A model generated the notes under the pieces. That model was given only the letters and a program-made list of their open reading frames with translations, was not told where the DNA came from and did not search any database. A stretch of 64,000 nt of DNA from Gemmatimonas phototrophica. GTDB lineage: Bacteria > Gemmatimonadota > Gemmatimonadetes > Gemmatimonadales > Gemmatimonadaceae. The position numbers and the translations under genes were made by a program. Where the stretch lies: the NCBI GenBank assembly GCA_945869195.1, contig CAMBNV010000007.1, forward strand, positions 105,821-169,820, in the 5' to 3' direction. Below, in pieces: positions 19,274 to 27,901 of this stretch; positions within the stretch are counted from its first letter, which is position 1; every line of letters begins with the position of its first letter.

Positions 19274-20416
19274 ATGACTTCTGCCTCCCGTGAGCGCCTG
19301 CTCGCCCTCGATGTCTTTCGCGGTGCAACCGTCGCCGGTATGCTGCTGGTGAACAATCCGGGCAGCTGGGCGGCGATCTACCCGCCGCTCGCGCACGCCA
19401 CCTGGCATGGGTGGACGCCGACGGACCTGATCTTTCCATTTTTTCTCTTCATCGTCGGCGTCACGACCCATCTCTCGGTCGAGGCGCGACGCGCACGCGG
19501 CGACGACGAGGGTGCGATCCTGCGGCAGCTGCTCACGCGTGGCGCCCTGATCATCCTATTCGGCTGGCTGCTGGCGGCGTTCCCGTTCTGGCCGCTCACG
19601 CGCATCACCGAGCTCCGCATTCCCGGCGTCCTACCGCGCATCGGCCTGGCGTATATGGGGGCGGCACTGCTTACGCGACGCGGCTCGCTGCGGCGTCAGC
19701 TCCTTACGCTCGTGGCACTGCTCTACGGGTACTGGTTCGCCATGACACTGCTTCCCGTGCCAGGGGAGGGTGGATTTGGCGTGAATCTGCTCGATGATCC
19801 CACTCGCTCGCTCGCGGCCTGGCTCGACCGACGGCTGCTCGAGGGACACCTGTGGAAGGCAAGCCGCACCTGGGACCCCGAGGGAGTTCTCTCAACGGTT
19901 CCGGCGATCGGCACGGTGATGCTCGGCGTCTTTGCGGGACGCTGGCTCGGCTCAGGACGGTCGCTCGCCGAGCGATTGAACGGGCTATTCGCCGCTGGCG
20001 CGATCGCGATGATGCTCGGCCTCATGTGGAACTGGTCATTCCCGATCAACAAGGCGCTCTGGACGTCGAGCTACGTGCTCTTCGCTGCGGGAGTGGCATC
20101 GGTGAGCCTCGCGACGATCATGTGGATCACCGAGGTGCAGCGCCTGACGCGGTGGACCGGCTTTTTTGTGACGTACGGACTGAATCCGATGGTGGCATTC
20201 CTCGGGTCCGGCCTCATGGCCAAGCTGATCTATTCGCTCTGGAAAATCGAAGTCGAGGGGCAGCCGGTGGCGGTGCAGGGGGTCATCTACCGCGGCCTCT
20301 TCGCTTCGTGGATGGCGCCGCGCACGGCCTCACTGGCGTTCGCCGTCTGTGTGGTGCTCGTCTGGTACGCGGTGCTGCGGCTCCTCCAGCGCCGCGGGAT
20401 CGTCTTCAAAGTCTGA
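19274..20416 (+). CDS. HGSNAT/DUF5009-like multi-pass membrane acyltransferase
   Basis: This 380-residue protein has about ten hydrophobic segments. It matches the bacterial heparan-alpha-glucosaminide N-acetyltransferase-like family at its N-terminus: RLLALDVFRGATVAGMLLVNNPG, then HATWHGWTPTDLIFPFFLFIVG. The conserved His and Asp residues in that block are thought to be functional in the family. I chose the ATG at 19274 because the family N-terminus begins there; the frame is open upstream. In bacteria the family acts in cell-wall or glycan acylation, but no substrate can be assigned here. It converges on the Tat-exported aminotransferase with an 11-base gap. Confidence 0.88.
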   Translation: MTSASRERLLALDVFRGATVAGMLLVNNPGSWAAIYPPLAHATWHGWTPTDLIFPFFLFIVGVTTHLSVEARRARGDDEGAILRQLLTRGALIILFGWLLAAFPFWPLTRITELRIPGVLPRIGLAYMGAALLTRRGSLRRQLLTLVALLYGYWFAMTLLPVPGEGGFGVNLLDDPTRSLAAWLDRRLLEGHLWKASRTWDPEGVLSTVPAIGTVMLGVFAGRWLGSGRSLAERLNGLFAAGAIAMMLGLMWNWSFPINKALWTSSYVLFAAGVASVSLATIMWITEVQRLTRWTGFFVTYGLNPMVAFLGSGLMAKLIYSLWKIEVEGQPVAVQGVIYRGLFASWMAPRTASLAFAVCVVLVWYAVLRLLQRRGIVFKV

Positions 20417-20427
20417 GGGCGCCGGTA

Positions 20428-21591
20428 TCACCCGAGGACGGTGCGAAACACCTCGGTCGCCTGCCGCATCTCGTCCATGGTGCCGATCGACACGCGAAGC
20501 CAGCGGTCGAGCGGGGGGAAGGGCCGTCCCACCGCGATGCCGTGAGCGCGGCAGGCGACGCGCACCGGCATGGGATCGCGTCGCAGATCGATCATGAGGA
20601 AGTTCGTTTCGCTCGGACCGACGGTGTAGCCGGCTCTCTCGAAGAATGTGCGGGTAAAGGCCTTCGCCTCGCGATTCTTCCGCTGTTCGTCGGCGATGTG
20701 CGCCTGGTCGCTTATCGTCGTCGCAGCGGTCGCGAGCGCCAGCACGCTCGTGCCGGAGCTGATGCGGTACGCCTGCAACGTGCGGGCGGTATCCGCGTGT
20801 GCGATCGCGTAGCCGACGCGCAGTCCGGCCATGCCGAAGACTTTCGAGAAGGTGCGCGAGACCACCACCCGCGGATCCGTAGTCGCCATCGGGATTGCGG
20901 TCGCGTAGGTCCGATCGTCGACGTACTCGTGATAGGCTTCGTCGATCAGGATCACGGTCTCGGGCGACGCCCGTCGAATGCGCGCGACAAACGCCTTGAC
21001 CGCCAGTTCGCCATGCACGGTCGCGGTGGGATTGTTCGGGTTGCAGAAGAAAACGAGCCCCCCGCCGACGCTCTGCGCCGCCATGCCGTCGAGATCAAGG
21101 CGCAGCGCGCCATCCACCGGCACGGTCACGACCGGCCGTCCGAGCAGGCGTGCGAAGACCTCCGGTGGCTCAAACGTCGGTGAGGCGCTCACCAGGTGCC
21201 GTGAGGTCGAGGTGAATGCCTCGACGCACATGCGCAGGATCTCTCCCGATCCGGCGCCGAGCACGATGTTCTCCGCCCTGACGCCATGCGCGCGCGCAAT
21301 CGCCTCCACGAGTATGACCTCGGCCGCGTCGGGATAGCGGTTCGATTCACCGAGCATCGCCCGCAGCGCCTCAAACGCCCGCCCGCCCGGTCCATTCGGG
21401 TTCTCATTGCTGTCCAGCCGGATCAGGGCCGCGGTCGTGGCCCCTGCTTTGGCATCTGCCTTGGCCCCTGGCGCCGCGGTCCAACTGGCCCAGCGCGCTT
21501 CACTCCCGCGGCCGCCGAGCGGCGATGGACTCATGAGGCCTATGCCGCCGAGGCCGAGGGCGGAGACGAAGGTGCGTCGGGAGAGTGGCAT
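20428..21591 (-). CDS. Tat-exported class I/II aminotransferase (HisC-like)
   Basis: This 387-residue fold-type I PLP enzyme resembles histidinol-phosphate aminotransferase. The mature part begins near LIRLDSNENPNGPG, with VLGAGSGEILRMC, FFCNPNNPTATVHG, LIDEAYHEYV and the PLP lysine Lys250 in SRTFSKVFGMAGLRVGY. Unlike cytosolic HisC it starts with a twin-arginine signal, SRRTFVSALGLGG, followed by an Ala/Gly linker. This predicts periplasmic export of a folded PLP holoenzyme. The substrate is unknown. No his operon is nearby, so a histidine biosynthesis role is unlikely. The start at 21591 places the RR motif at residues 5-6. Confidence 0.9.
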   Translation of the reverse strand: MPLSRRTFVSALGLGGIGLMSPSPLGGRGSEARWASWTAAPGAKADAKAGATTAALIRLDSNENPNGPGGRAFEALRAMLGESNRYPDAAEVILVEAIARAHGVRAENIVLGAGSGEILRMCVEAFTSTSRHLVSASPTFEPPEVFARLLGRPVVTVPVDGALRLDLDGMAAQSVGGGLVFFCNPNNPTATVHGELAVKAFVARIRRASPETVILIDEAYHEYVDDRTYATAIPMATTDPRVVVSRTFSKVFGMAGLRVGYAIAHADTARTLQAYRISSGTSVLALATAATTISDQAHIADEQRKNREAKAFTRTFFERAGYTVGPSETNFLMIDLRRDPMPVRVACRAHGIAVGRPFPPLDRWLRVSIGTMDEMRQATEVFRTVLG

Positions 21592-21785
21592 CACGGTGCT
21601 CCGGTCGAGGTCGGGTAGCGAAGGTGCCGGCCTCAATCGTGGCACCGGGCGCCCCCTTCCGAAAGGGGTAAGGGTGGGGGACTTCACGCCGACCGAGGAC
21701 GTCTGGCTGAACGCGCGCCGCCGCCGCAACGTTATCTGGGAATATTCGAAGGATTTTGTGCTCCGACCCCTGCCAGAGACCGGAA

Positions 21786-24700
21786 ATGCCGACTCGTCCG
21801 ACGCACCTCGTCCGCGCGATCGCGGGCGCGCTCCTCGCCGTCTGCTTCTGCCTCCCGTCGACGGCAGCCTCCCAGGGCGCCGCGCCACCTGTGGCGCAGC
21901 GCGTGGCGATGCGCGTGGCGATGCGCGCGGGGCAGGGCGTGGCGCAGGTCACGCTCGACTCCGCCTTCCTCTCCGGCTTCCGCTGGCGCAACATCGGCCC
22001 AGACCGCGGGGGACGCTCGATCGCGTCGTCGGGCGTGGTGGGGCGCCGCAACGAGGCCTACTTCGGTGCGACCGGCGGCGGTCTGTGGAAGACGATGGAT
22101 GGCGGCGAGACCTGGTTCCCCGTGACGGACGGCCAACTGAAGTCGGCCTCGGTCGGTGCGGTCGCGGTGAGTGAGTCGAACCCCGATCTGGTCTACATCG
22201 GCATGGGCGAGACGGCGATCCGGGGCAATATCATGCCCGGTGACGGCGTATATCGCTCCCGCGACGCCGGGAAGAACTGGACCCACGTCGGCTTCTCGGA
22301 GTCGCACGGGATTTCAAAGATCCGCATTCATCCGACCAATCCCGAGATCGTCTACGTGGCGAGCTTCGGCAAGTACAGCGTGCCGAGCGCAGAGCGCGGC
22401 GTGTTTAAGTCGACCGACGGCGGATCGACCTGGCGTCGCGTCCTGTTCCGTGACGAGCGCTCGGGCGCCATCGACATCGCGATCGACCGGACCAATCCGA
22501 ACGTCCTGTATGCGGCGCTCTGGGAAGCGTATCGAAAAGAGTATCAGATGTCGTCGGGCGGGGTGGGCTCTGGGCTCTTTAAGAGCACCGACGGCGGCGA
22601 GACCTGGAAGGAGATCACGCGCAACCCCGGGCTTCCGGCGGGACTGATCGGACGGATTGGCGTCGCGCTCACGGCGGCGAATCCGAATCGCGTCTATGCG
22701 ATCGTCGAGAACGACAAGGGCGGCCTGTACAAGAGCGATAACGCCGGCGCGACCTGGACGCTGATGAACGAGAATCGATCGATCCGACAGCGCGCCTTCT
22801 ATTACTCGCACATTTTTGCCGACCACCAGAATGCCGACGTGGTCTATGCGCAGAACACCTCGCTCTTCCGGTCGGCCGATCAGGGCAAGACGCTCACGTC
22901 GATCGGGAACGGCACGCATGGTGATCACCACGACCTCTGGATCGACCCAGCGGATTCGACGCACCTTGTGGTCGCGAACGATGGCGGCGGCGCGGTGACG
23001 ACGACGACCGGTCGCGACTGGACCGCGCAGGACTTCCCGACCGCGCAGTGGTATCACGCCATCACCACGAAGCACATCCCCTATCACGTCTGTGGCTCGC
23101 AGCAGGACAACAGCACGCTCTGCGTGCCGTTCAACTGGAACCTGGGCGCGGCGCGCTCCGGCGTTGGTCCTGCGGCCGCGGCCGGTGGACCGGGCGCGGG
23201 ATATCGCGACCCCGCCTCGGGTGCGATGGCGCTCGCCTACCAGGCCGGCGGGGGCGAACCGGGCTACATCGCCACCGATCCGCTCGACCCTGACCTCTTC
23301 TATTCGGGCACCAATAACGGCGGCTATCTCGACAAGTTTAATCGGCGCACCGGACTCTCTCGTGAAGTGAATCCGTACCCCTGGTTCTATTCGGGTGAAC
23401 CGTCCCGTGACATCAAGGAACGCTGGCAGTGGACCTTCCCGATCATCTTCTCGCCAATCGATTCCAAGCGACTGTACGTCTCGTCGCAGCGCCTCTGGAT
23501 GACGCTGGACGGCGGGCAGAACTGGTCCGCACTCTCGGGTGATCTCACGCGGCACGCTCCCGAGACGCAGGGGCCGTCTGGCGGACCGATCACCGGCGAC
23601 ATGAACGGTCCCGAGGTGTACGGCACGATCTTCTCGGTCGCGCCGGGTAAGCGCGACGTGAATGTGATCTGGGTCGGTTCGGATGACGGCCTGGTGCATG
23701 TCACGCGCGACGGCGGAAAGAACTGGACCAATATCACCCCGCCTGGCATGCCCGACTTCGGTCGGGTGAGCCAGATCGACGCCTCGGCGTTCGACGACGG
23801 CACCGCATATGTCTCGGTCCGCAAGCCGCTGCTCAACGACTTTTCACCGTACCTCTTCCGCACGACCGACTTCGGCCGCAGTTGGACGAAGATTGTGGAA
23901 GGCATCCGCGCCGACGACTACATGCACTCGGTGCGTGAGGACGGGAACCGTCGCGGTCTCCTCTACGCGGCCGGCCAGCACGGCGTCTACATCTCGTACG
24001 ACGATGGAGCGCAGTGGCAGTCGCTGCGGCTCAACCTGCCCGACGTGCCGATCGCCGACCTGATTGTCGAGGGCAATGAGCTGGTGATTGCCTCGCACGG
24101 GCGCGGCTTCTGGGTGCTCGACAACATCGCGCCGCTGCGCCAGGTGAATGCCACGGTGGCCGCCGCCGCCGTGCATCTGTTCACGCCGCCCACGGCAATC
24201 CGCTCTGGAGTGCCGGTGACCATGACCTGGCAGCTCGCGCACCCCGCACGCCGGGCGACGCTCGAGGTGCTCGACTCTGCGGGCGCGGTGCTACGCCGGT
24301 GGGAGAATGACACGTTGGTGTCGCAGGCCGCGACGGCCGCGGGTGCGGCCGGACGCCGCCGCGGCGGTGGTGCCTCGTCGATCACCGTGAACGCGGGCTT
24401 CAATCGGCTCGACTGGGACCTGCGTACCACCCCGATCACGGGCTTCGACGGCATGATCCTCTGGGGCGCTGGTCTCGCGGGTCCCGCCGTGCCGTCAGGT
24501 CGGTACACGTTGCGCCTGGTCGCCGACGGACAGGCCGTGACCGCGCCCCTCTTCGTGCAGCGCAACCCGTTCCTCCCCGAGGTGACGGACGCCGACCTGC
24601 AGGCGCAGTATGAGTTTGGCCGGATGGTGCGCGGCAGGGCGGAAGAGGCGAATATGGCCGTGATCGAGATCCGTCGCGTCAAGGCGCAGCTCGAGGAACG

Positions 24701-25070
24701 GCAGAAGCGCAATGACGATCGTCGCCTGCGCACGGCGGGTACCACCCTGGTGCGCAACGCATCGGATGTTGAAGACGATGTGTATCAGGTGAAGAACCAG
24801 AGCGGACAGGATCCGCTCAACTTCCCAATCCGCGTCAACAATCGACTGGCGAATCTGCTCTCGATGGCCGAGCGTGGTGACGGACGACCGACGACGAACA
24901 TGCCGGAGATTTTTGGGATCCTTGAGCGCGAGCTCAATGGGTACACCGAACGGCTCCGGCAGGTCTGGTCCACCGATCTTGCCGCGGTGAATAAGGAGCT
25001 TGCGCGTCTTGGGCTCGCGCCGCTCGATCCCAAGTGCGCCACGGTCAGTGGGTGCGCGCCGCTGCCCTAA
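21786..25070 (+). CDS. Exported BNR/VPS10-type beta-propeller protein
   Basis: This 1094-residue secreted protein belongs to the sortilin/VPS10-like, BNR-repeat 'glycosyl hydrolase' family common in soil bacteria. A signal peptide (about 1-28) is followed by WRNIGPDRGGRS and many Asp-box blades such as TDGGSTWRRV, TDGGETWKEI, RDGGKNWTNI and TDFGRSWTKI. The propeller ends near residue 780; a small beta domain with LDWDLRT and a helical C-terminus (about 930-1094) follow. True hydrolase activity is unproven for this family. A paralogue of the same architecture lies at 41611-44820. The frame extends 30 bases upstream, but the signal peptide supports 21786. Confidence 0.88.
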   Translation: MPTRPTHLVRAIAGALLAVCFCLPSTAASQGAAPPVAQRVAMRVAMRAGQGVAQVTLDSAFLSGFRWRNIGPDRGGRSIASSGVVGRRNEAYFGATGGGLWKTMDGGETWFPVTDGQLKSASVGAVAVSESNPDLVYIGMGETAIRGNIMPGDGVYRSRDAGKNWTHVGFSESHGISKIRIHPTNPEIVYVASFGKYSVPSAERGVFKSTDGGSTWRRVLFRDERSGAIDIAIDRTNPNVLYAALWEAYRKEYQMSSGGVGSGLFKSTDGGETWKEITRNPGLPAGLIGRIGVALTAANPNRVYAIVENDKGGLYKSDNAGATWTLMNENRSIRQRAFYYSHIFADHQNADVVYAQNTSLFRSADQGKTLTSIGNGTHGDHHDLWIDPADSTHLVVANDGGGAVTTTTGRDWTAQDFPTAQWYHAITTKHIPYHVCGSQQDNSTLCVPFNWNLGAARSGVGPAAAAGGPGAGYRDPASGAMALAYQAGGGEPGYIATDPLDPDLFYSGTNNGGYLDKFNRRTGLSREVNPYPWFYSGEPSRDIKERWQWTFPIIFSPIDSKRLYVSSQRLWMTLDGGQNWSALSGDLTRHAPETQGPSGGPITGDMNGPEVYGTIFSVAPGKRDVNVIWVGSDDGLVHVTRDGGKNWTNITPPGMPDFGRVSQIDASAFDDGTAYVSVRKPLLNDFSPYLFRTTDFGRSWTKIVEGIRADDYMHSVREDGNRRGLLYAAGQHGVYISYDDGAQWQSLRLNLPDVPIADLIVEGNELVIASHGRGFWVLDNIAPLRQVNATVAAAAVHLFTPPTAIRSGVPVTMTWQLAHPARRATLEVLDSAGAVLRRWENDTLVSQAATAAGAAGRRRGGGASSITVNAGFNRLDWDLRTTPITGFDGMILWGAGLAGPAVPSGRYTLRLVADGQAVTAPLFVQRNPFLPEVTDADLQAQYEFGRMVRGRAEEANMAVIEIRRVKAQLEERQKRNDDRRLRTAGTTLVRNASDVEDDVYQVKNQSGQDPLNFPIRVNNRLANLLSMAERGDGRPTTNMPEIFGILERELNGYTERLRQVWSTDLAAVNKELARLGLAPLDPKCATVSGCAPLP

Positions 25071-25093
25071 TCGGACGGGTTTTCGCTTCTCAC

Positions 25094-25130
25094 AACGGGG
25101 ACGCAATCAACTGGTTGCGTACCCGTTCTC
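25094..25130 (+). terminator. Terminator after the BNR propeller gene
   Basis: A 13-base stem with one mismatch pairs 25094-25106 with 25115-25127 around an eight-base loop and is followed by a short pyrimidine tract. It lies 24 bases after the stop codon. Confidence 0.65.
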
Positions 25131-25151
25131 CTCCGTGGCCATAGGCTTTCA

Positions 25152-25571
25152 GTGATCGTCGCACTCCCGCTGCTCCTCGGACTCATCGTTGCCGACTCCC
25201 AGGTGTACAACGGTCGCACGGCGAACATTGCGGTGCGTCCGCCGCGCGCCGCCGCCGAGATCGTCGTCGACGGCCGGCTCGACGAGCCGATCTGGAAACA
25301 GGCGGCACTGCTCAATGGCTTCTCGCAGTTCTCGCCGCAGGACGGGATCCGTGCGGCCGACTCGACGCAGGTCCTCGTCTGGTACTCGGCGACGGCGATC
25401 CACTTTGGCGTGCGCGCCGATCTGCTGCTCGCCTACACGCCGCAACCCGGCACGGTGGTCTACCTCGGGTACGGTGCGCGGCTGCTGGAGCCCCAGTCGT
25501 TCCGCTTCGAGCGCCTGAACCGCACGAGCGACGCGCTCTTCCTCAAGCTCTCGTACCTCTTTCGGAACTGA
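25152..25571 (+). CDS. Internally deleted DUF5916 / CBM9-like protein (139 residues)
   Basis: The N-terminal part (about residues 25-88) is the family 9 carbohydrate-binding-like domain that opens DUF5916 outer-membrane proteins, with EIVVDGRLDEPIWKQAALL and AIHFGVRA. The rest (about residues 90-139) matches the extreme C-terminus of the same family, with DLLLAYTPQPGTVVYLGYG and the final strand RTSDALFLKLSYLFRN. Full members are usually 700-900 residues, so about 600-700 residues are missing between two ends that remain in frame; the junction is near 25410-25425. It keeps a signal-like N-terminus (GTG start 25152). It may be a decaying remnant, a functional mini-protein or an assembly collapse. 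The domain reading is from family knowledge and was not searched. Confidence 0.75.
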   Translation: MIVALPLLLGLIVADSQVYNGRTANIAVRPPRAAAEIVVDGRLDEPIWKQAALLNGFSQFSPQDGIRAADSTQVLVWYSATAIHFGVRADLLLAYTPQPGTVVYLGYGARLLEPQSFRFERLNRTSDALFLKLSYLFRN

Positions 25572-25644
25572 ACGAGGGGACGCGCCGGACGGTCGACGCG
25601 GCTCCCTACCATGGGTCCATCGCACCAGCTAACATTCAGGAAGA

Positions 25645-25727
25645 GCCGCCAGGGGTACTCCACGAACGTGGGGTTGAGAAAGTCTCTTGGAACCTGACCC
25701 GGTCAACACCGGCGTAGGGAGCGCGGC
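25645..25727 (+). promoter_or_regulatory. TPP (thiamine pyrophosphate) riboswitch
   Basis: The conserved THI-element core is visible in order. P1 is GCCGC (25645-25649) with GCGGC (25723-25727). The pyrimidine-sensor helix has AGGGGTACTCC and GGGGTTGAGA. The pyrophosphate-sensor helix has AACCTGACCCGGTCAACACCGGCGTAGGGA in the usual order and spacing (quoted here as blocks: AACCTGA, CCGG, ACACCGG, GCGTAGGGA). It is followed 24 bases later by a strong intrinsic terminator, then the TonB-receptor start, so TPP probably causes premature termination. Confidence 0.95.
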
Positions 25728-25751
25728 GAGTGACGTGATCGCCACCTCTGG

Positions 25752-25791
25752 GGCCACGCCACCCGCTCGTCGGGTGTGCGTGGCCTTTTTT
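25752..25791 (+). terminator. Riboswitch-controlled attenuator terminator
   Basis: An 8-base-pair lower stem GGCCACGC/GCGTGGCC (25752-25759 with 25778-25785), one bulged T and a 6-base-pair upper stem CACCCG/CGGGTG close on a five-base loop, followed by six T. It sits between the TPP riboswitch and the Shine-Dalgarno GGAGGG (25792-25797). It is placed exactly where an expression platform for transcriptional attenuation would be. Confidence 0.92.
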
Positions 25792-25805
25792 GGAGGGAGT
25801 GCGAG

Positions 25806-27836
25806 ATGTTCGTCCGCATCATCCGCGTCATCCTACTCGTTGCGGCGCTCTGCGCACCGCCGATCATTTCGTTGCACGCGCAGGCCAAGTCAGACACGCT
25901 GGAAGCCGTCGTTGTGCGCGCCACCCGCGCCGGCGCCGCCACGGCGACGTCGCGCACCACGCTCGATCGCGCGACCATCGAACGCAGCTATGCCGGCCAG
26001 GACGCACCGCTCGCACTCCTTGGTGTCACCGGTGTCACCGCCGCGTCGGACGCGGGCGCGTTCAGCGGCTACAGCGCGCTCCGGCTGCGTGGCATCGATC
26101 AGACGCGACTGGCCATCTCGGTCGACGGCATCCCGCTCAACGATCCCGAGGACCAGGTCCTCTACTTTTCCAACGTCCCCGACTTCATGAATTCGATGCA
26201 GTCGGTCACCGTGCAGCGTGGGGCAGGGGTGAGCGCGTTCGGTACCGCGCCGTTCGCCGGCTCCCTGAGCTTCGAGTCCTTACCGCTGGCGACCACGCCA
26301 CGTTTCGCCGAGGCGCAACTCACGGCCGGCTCGTGGGGCACACAGCGCGTGAGCCTCGAGGGCGCAACCGGCCTCAGTCGCGGTGTCGCGGCCTACGCGC
26401 GCCTCTCTGGTCACGAGACCGATGGGTATCGGCGCCACTCGGGCAACCGTGCCAACTCCGCATTCGCCAGCGCCGGGTGGTTTGGCGCGCGCGATGCGAT
26501 TAAGGTGACGGGGTTTGCGGGGCGCTCTCGGATGCAGTTGGCCTACTATGCGCCGAGCGAGGCTGACCTGGCGATCGATCCGCGCGCGAACCCGATGTCG
26601 GAGCTGGAGCGCGACGACTTTCATCAGGAGATGGCGAGTCTGCAGTGGTCGCACGCGATTGGCGCGCACGCGACGGTGATGACGACGGTCTATCGCAACG
26701 GCGCCGGCGGTGCCTACGATCTGGTCGTCGCGCCCGACCTCTGGAACTTCAATCTTGACCATCGCTGGATCGGTCTGCTCTCTGCGCTCACCTGGTCGCG
26801 CCCGGGTCTCGAGGTGGCGACGGGAGCCCACCTGAGCCGCTACAGCCGCGATCACTATCTCAAGATTCGTCCCGACCTCGAGTCGCGCGCCTACGACAAC
26901 ACCGGGTTCAAGCAGGAACAGAGTGCGTTTGCCAAGGCCACACTCACGCGCGGGGCGCTCGACTGGCATGGCGATCTGCAGCTGCGTCGCGCCGCGTTCC
27001 GCTACCGACCGACCGCCGGGACCGGCATTGGCGAACCGGCGCTCGATTGGGTCTTTGTGAATCCGCGCCTGGGTGTCACCTGGCGTGCGCGTCCCTCGGT
27101 CACGGTGCACCTGTCACTGGGGCAGGTGGGACGTGAACCCACACGCAGCGACCTGTTCGCCGGTGCCGACGACGTCGATGCCGCGACCGCGACCGATCTG
27201 TTGCCGCTCACGCAGGTGCGGCCCGAGCGCCTGACCGACCTCGAGCTTGGCGTGCGACTCGACCGGACCTCGTACCGTCTGAGCCTGAATGCGTTCGCGA
27301 TGCGCTTTCGCGATGAAATTGCTCCGATCGGGGAGATCGCGATGACCGGCACTCCGGTACGGCGCAACGTCGATCGCTCCGCACGCGTGGGTGTCGAGGT
27401 GGAGGGCGCCTGGCGGCCCACGGTGTCGCTGTCGTTCACGGCGAACGCGATGTGGATGCGTGCGCGCATCGCCGAGTACACCGACGAGGCGTCGAGGCTG
27501 ACCTACCGCGATGTACCGCCCCTGCTCTCCCCCTCGGTGCTCCTAAACGCGCAGGTCACCTGGCGTGCGTGGCGCGGCGCGGAGCTTGCGCTCTCTGCGC
27601 GCTCGGTGGGTCGCACGTACCTCGCGAACGATGGCAACGCGGCCATGGTGACGCCCGCGTTTACACTCGTCGACGCGGGCGCGTCGTTCCCCGTTGGGCT
27701 GATCGTGCTCCGGCTGCAGGGGCAAAACCTGCTGGGCGCCACGGCCTATACCAACGGGTATACCGACGGCAGCACGCGCTACCTATTCCCCGTGGCGACG
27801 CGGACCCTCTTCGCGACGGTAGTGATCACGTTCTAG
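25806..27836 (+). CDS. TonB-dependent receptor under TPP riboswitch control, probable thiamine transporter
   Basis: This 676-residue outer-membrane receptor has a signal peptide (about 1-26, ending LHAQ) and a TonB-box-like DTLEAVVVRATR. The plug domain (about 35-160) has YSALRLRGIDQTRLAISVDG and VQRGAGVSAFGTAPFAGSL, and the beta-barrel ends in a C-terminal aromatic (ATVVITF). The Shine-Dalgarno sequence GGAGG lies nine bases before the ATG at 25806. The leader carries a TPP riboswitch plus terminator, so expression should rise when thiamine pyrophosphate is scarce. The inferred ligand is therefore thiamine or a precursor. No inner-membrane thiamine permease follows; the next gene is on the other strand. 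Confidence 0.9.
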   Translation: MFVRIIRVILLVAALCAPPIISLHAQAKSDTLEAVVVRATRAGAATATSRTTLDRATIERSYAGQDAPLALLGVTGVTAASDAGAFSGYSALRLRGIDQTRLAISVDGIPLNDPEDQVLYFSNVPDFMNSMQSVTVQRGAGVSAFGTAPFAGSLSFESLPLATTPRFAEAQLTAGSWGTQRVSLEGATGLSRGVAAYARLSGHETDGYRRHSGNRANSAFASAGWFGARDAIKVTGFAGRSRMQLAYYAPSEADLAIDPRANPMSELERDDFHQEMASLQWSHAIGAHATVMTTVYRNGAGGAYDLVVAPDLWNFNLDHRWIGLLSALTWSRPGLEVATGAHLSRYSRDHYLKIRPDLESRAYDNTGFKQEQSAFAKATLTRGALDWHGDLQLRRAAFRYRPTAGTGIGEPALDWVFVNPRLGVTWRARPSVTVHLSLGQVGREPTRSDLFAGADDVDAATATDLLPLTQVRPERLTDLELGVRLDRTSYRLSLNAFAMRFRDEIAPIGEIAMTGTPVRRNVDRSARVGVEVEGAWRPTVSLSFTANAMWMRARIAEYTDEASRLTYRDVPPLLSPSVLLNAQVTWRAWRGAELALSARSVGRTYLANDGNAAMVTPAFTLVDAGASFPVGLIVLRLQGQNLLGATAYTNGYTDGSTRYLFPVATRTLFATVVITF

Positions 27837-27849
27837 TCGGAGGCGATGG

Positions 27850-27887
27850 CGACCCGTCCGCCGTCTGGTGGGTGGGTGGACGGGTCG
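27850..27887. terminator. Terminator between convergent genes
   Basis: The perfect 10-base stem CGACCCGTCC/GGACGGGTCG (27850-27859 with 27878-27887) encloses an 18-base loop between the TonB-receptor stop and the HEAT-cyclophilin stop. There is no clear T tract; it could act on both strands. Confidence 0.5.
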
Positions 27888-27901
27888 TGCCGTGGCCGCC
27901 G

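Noticed and set aside
20428..21591. Assignment of the aminotransferase as hisC
   Set aside because: It carries a Tat signal and no histidine genes are nearby, so naming it hisC would overstate the evidence.
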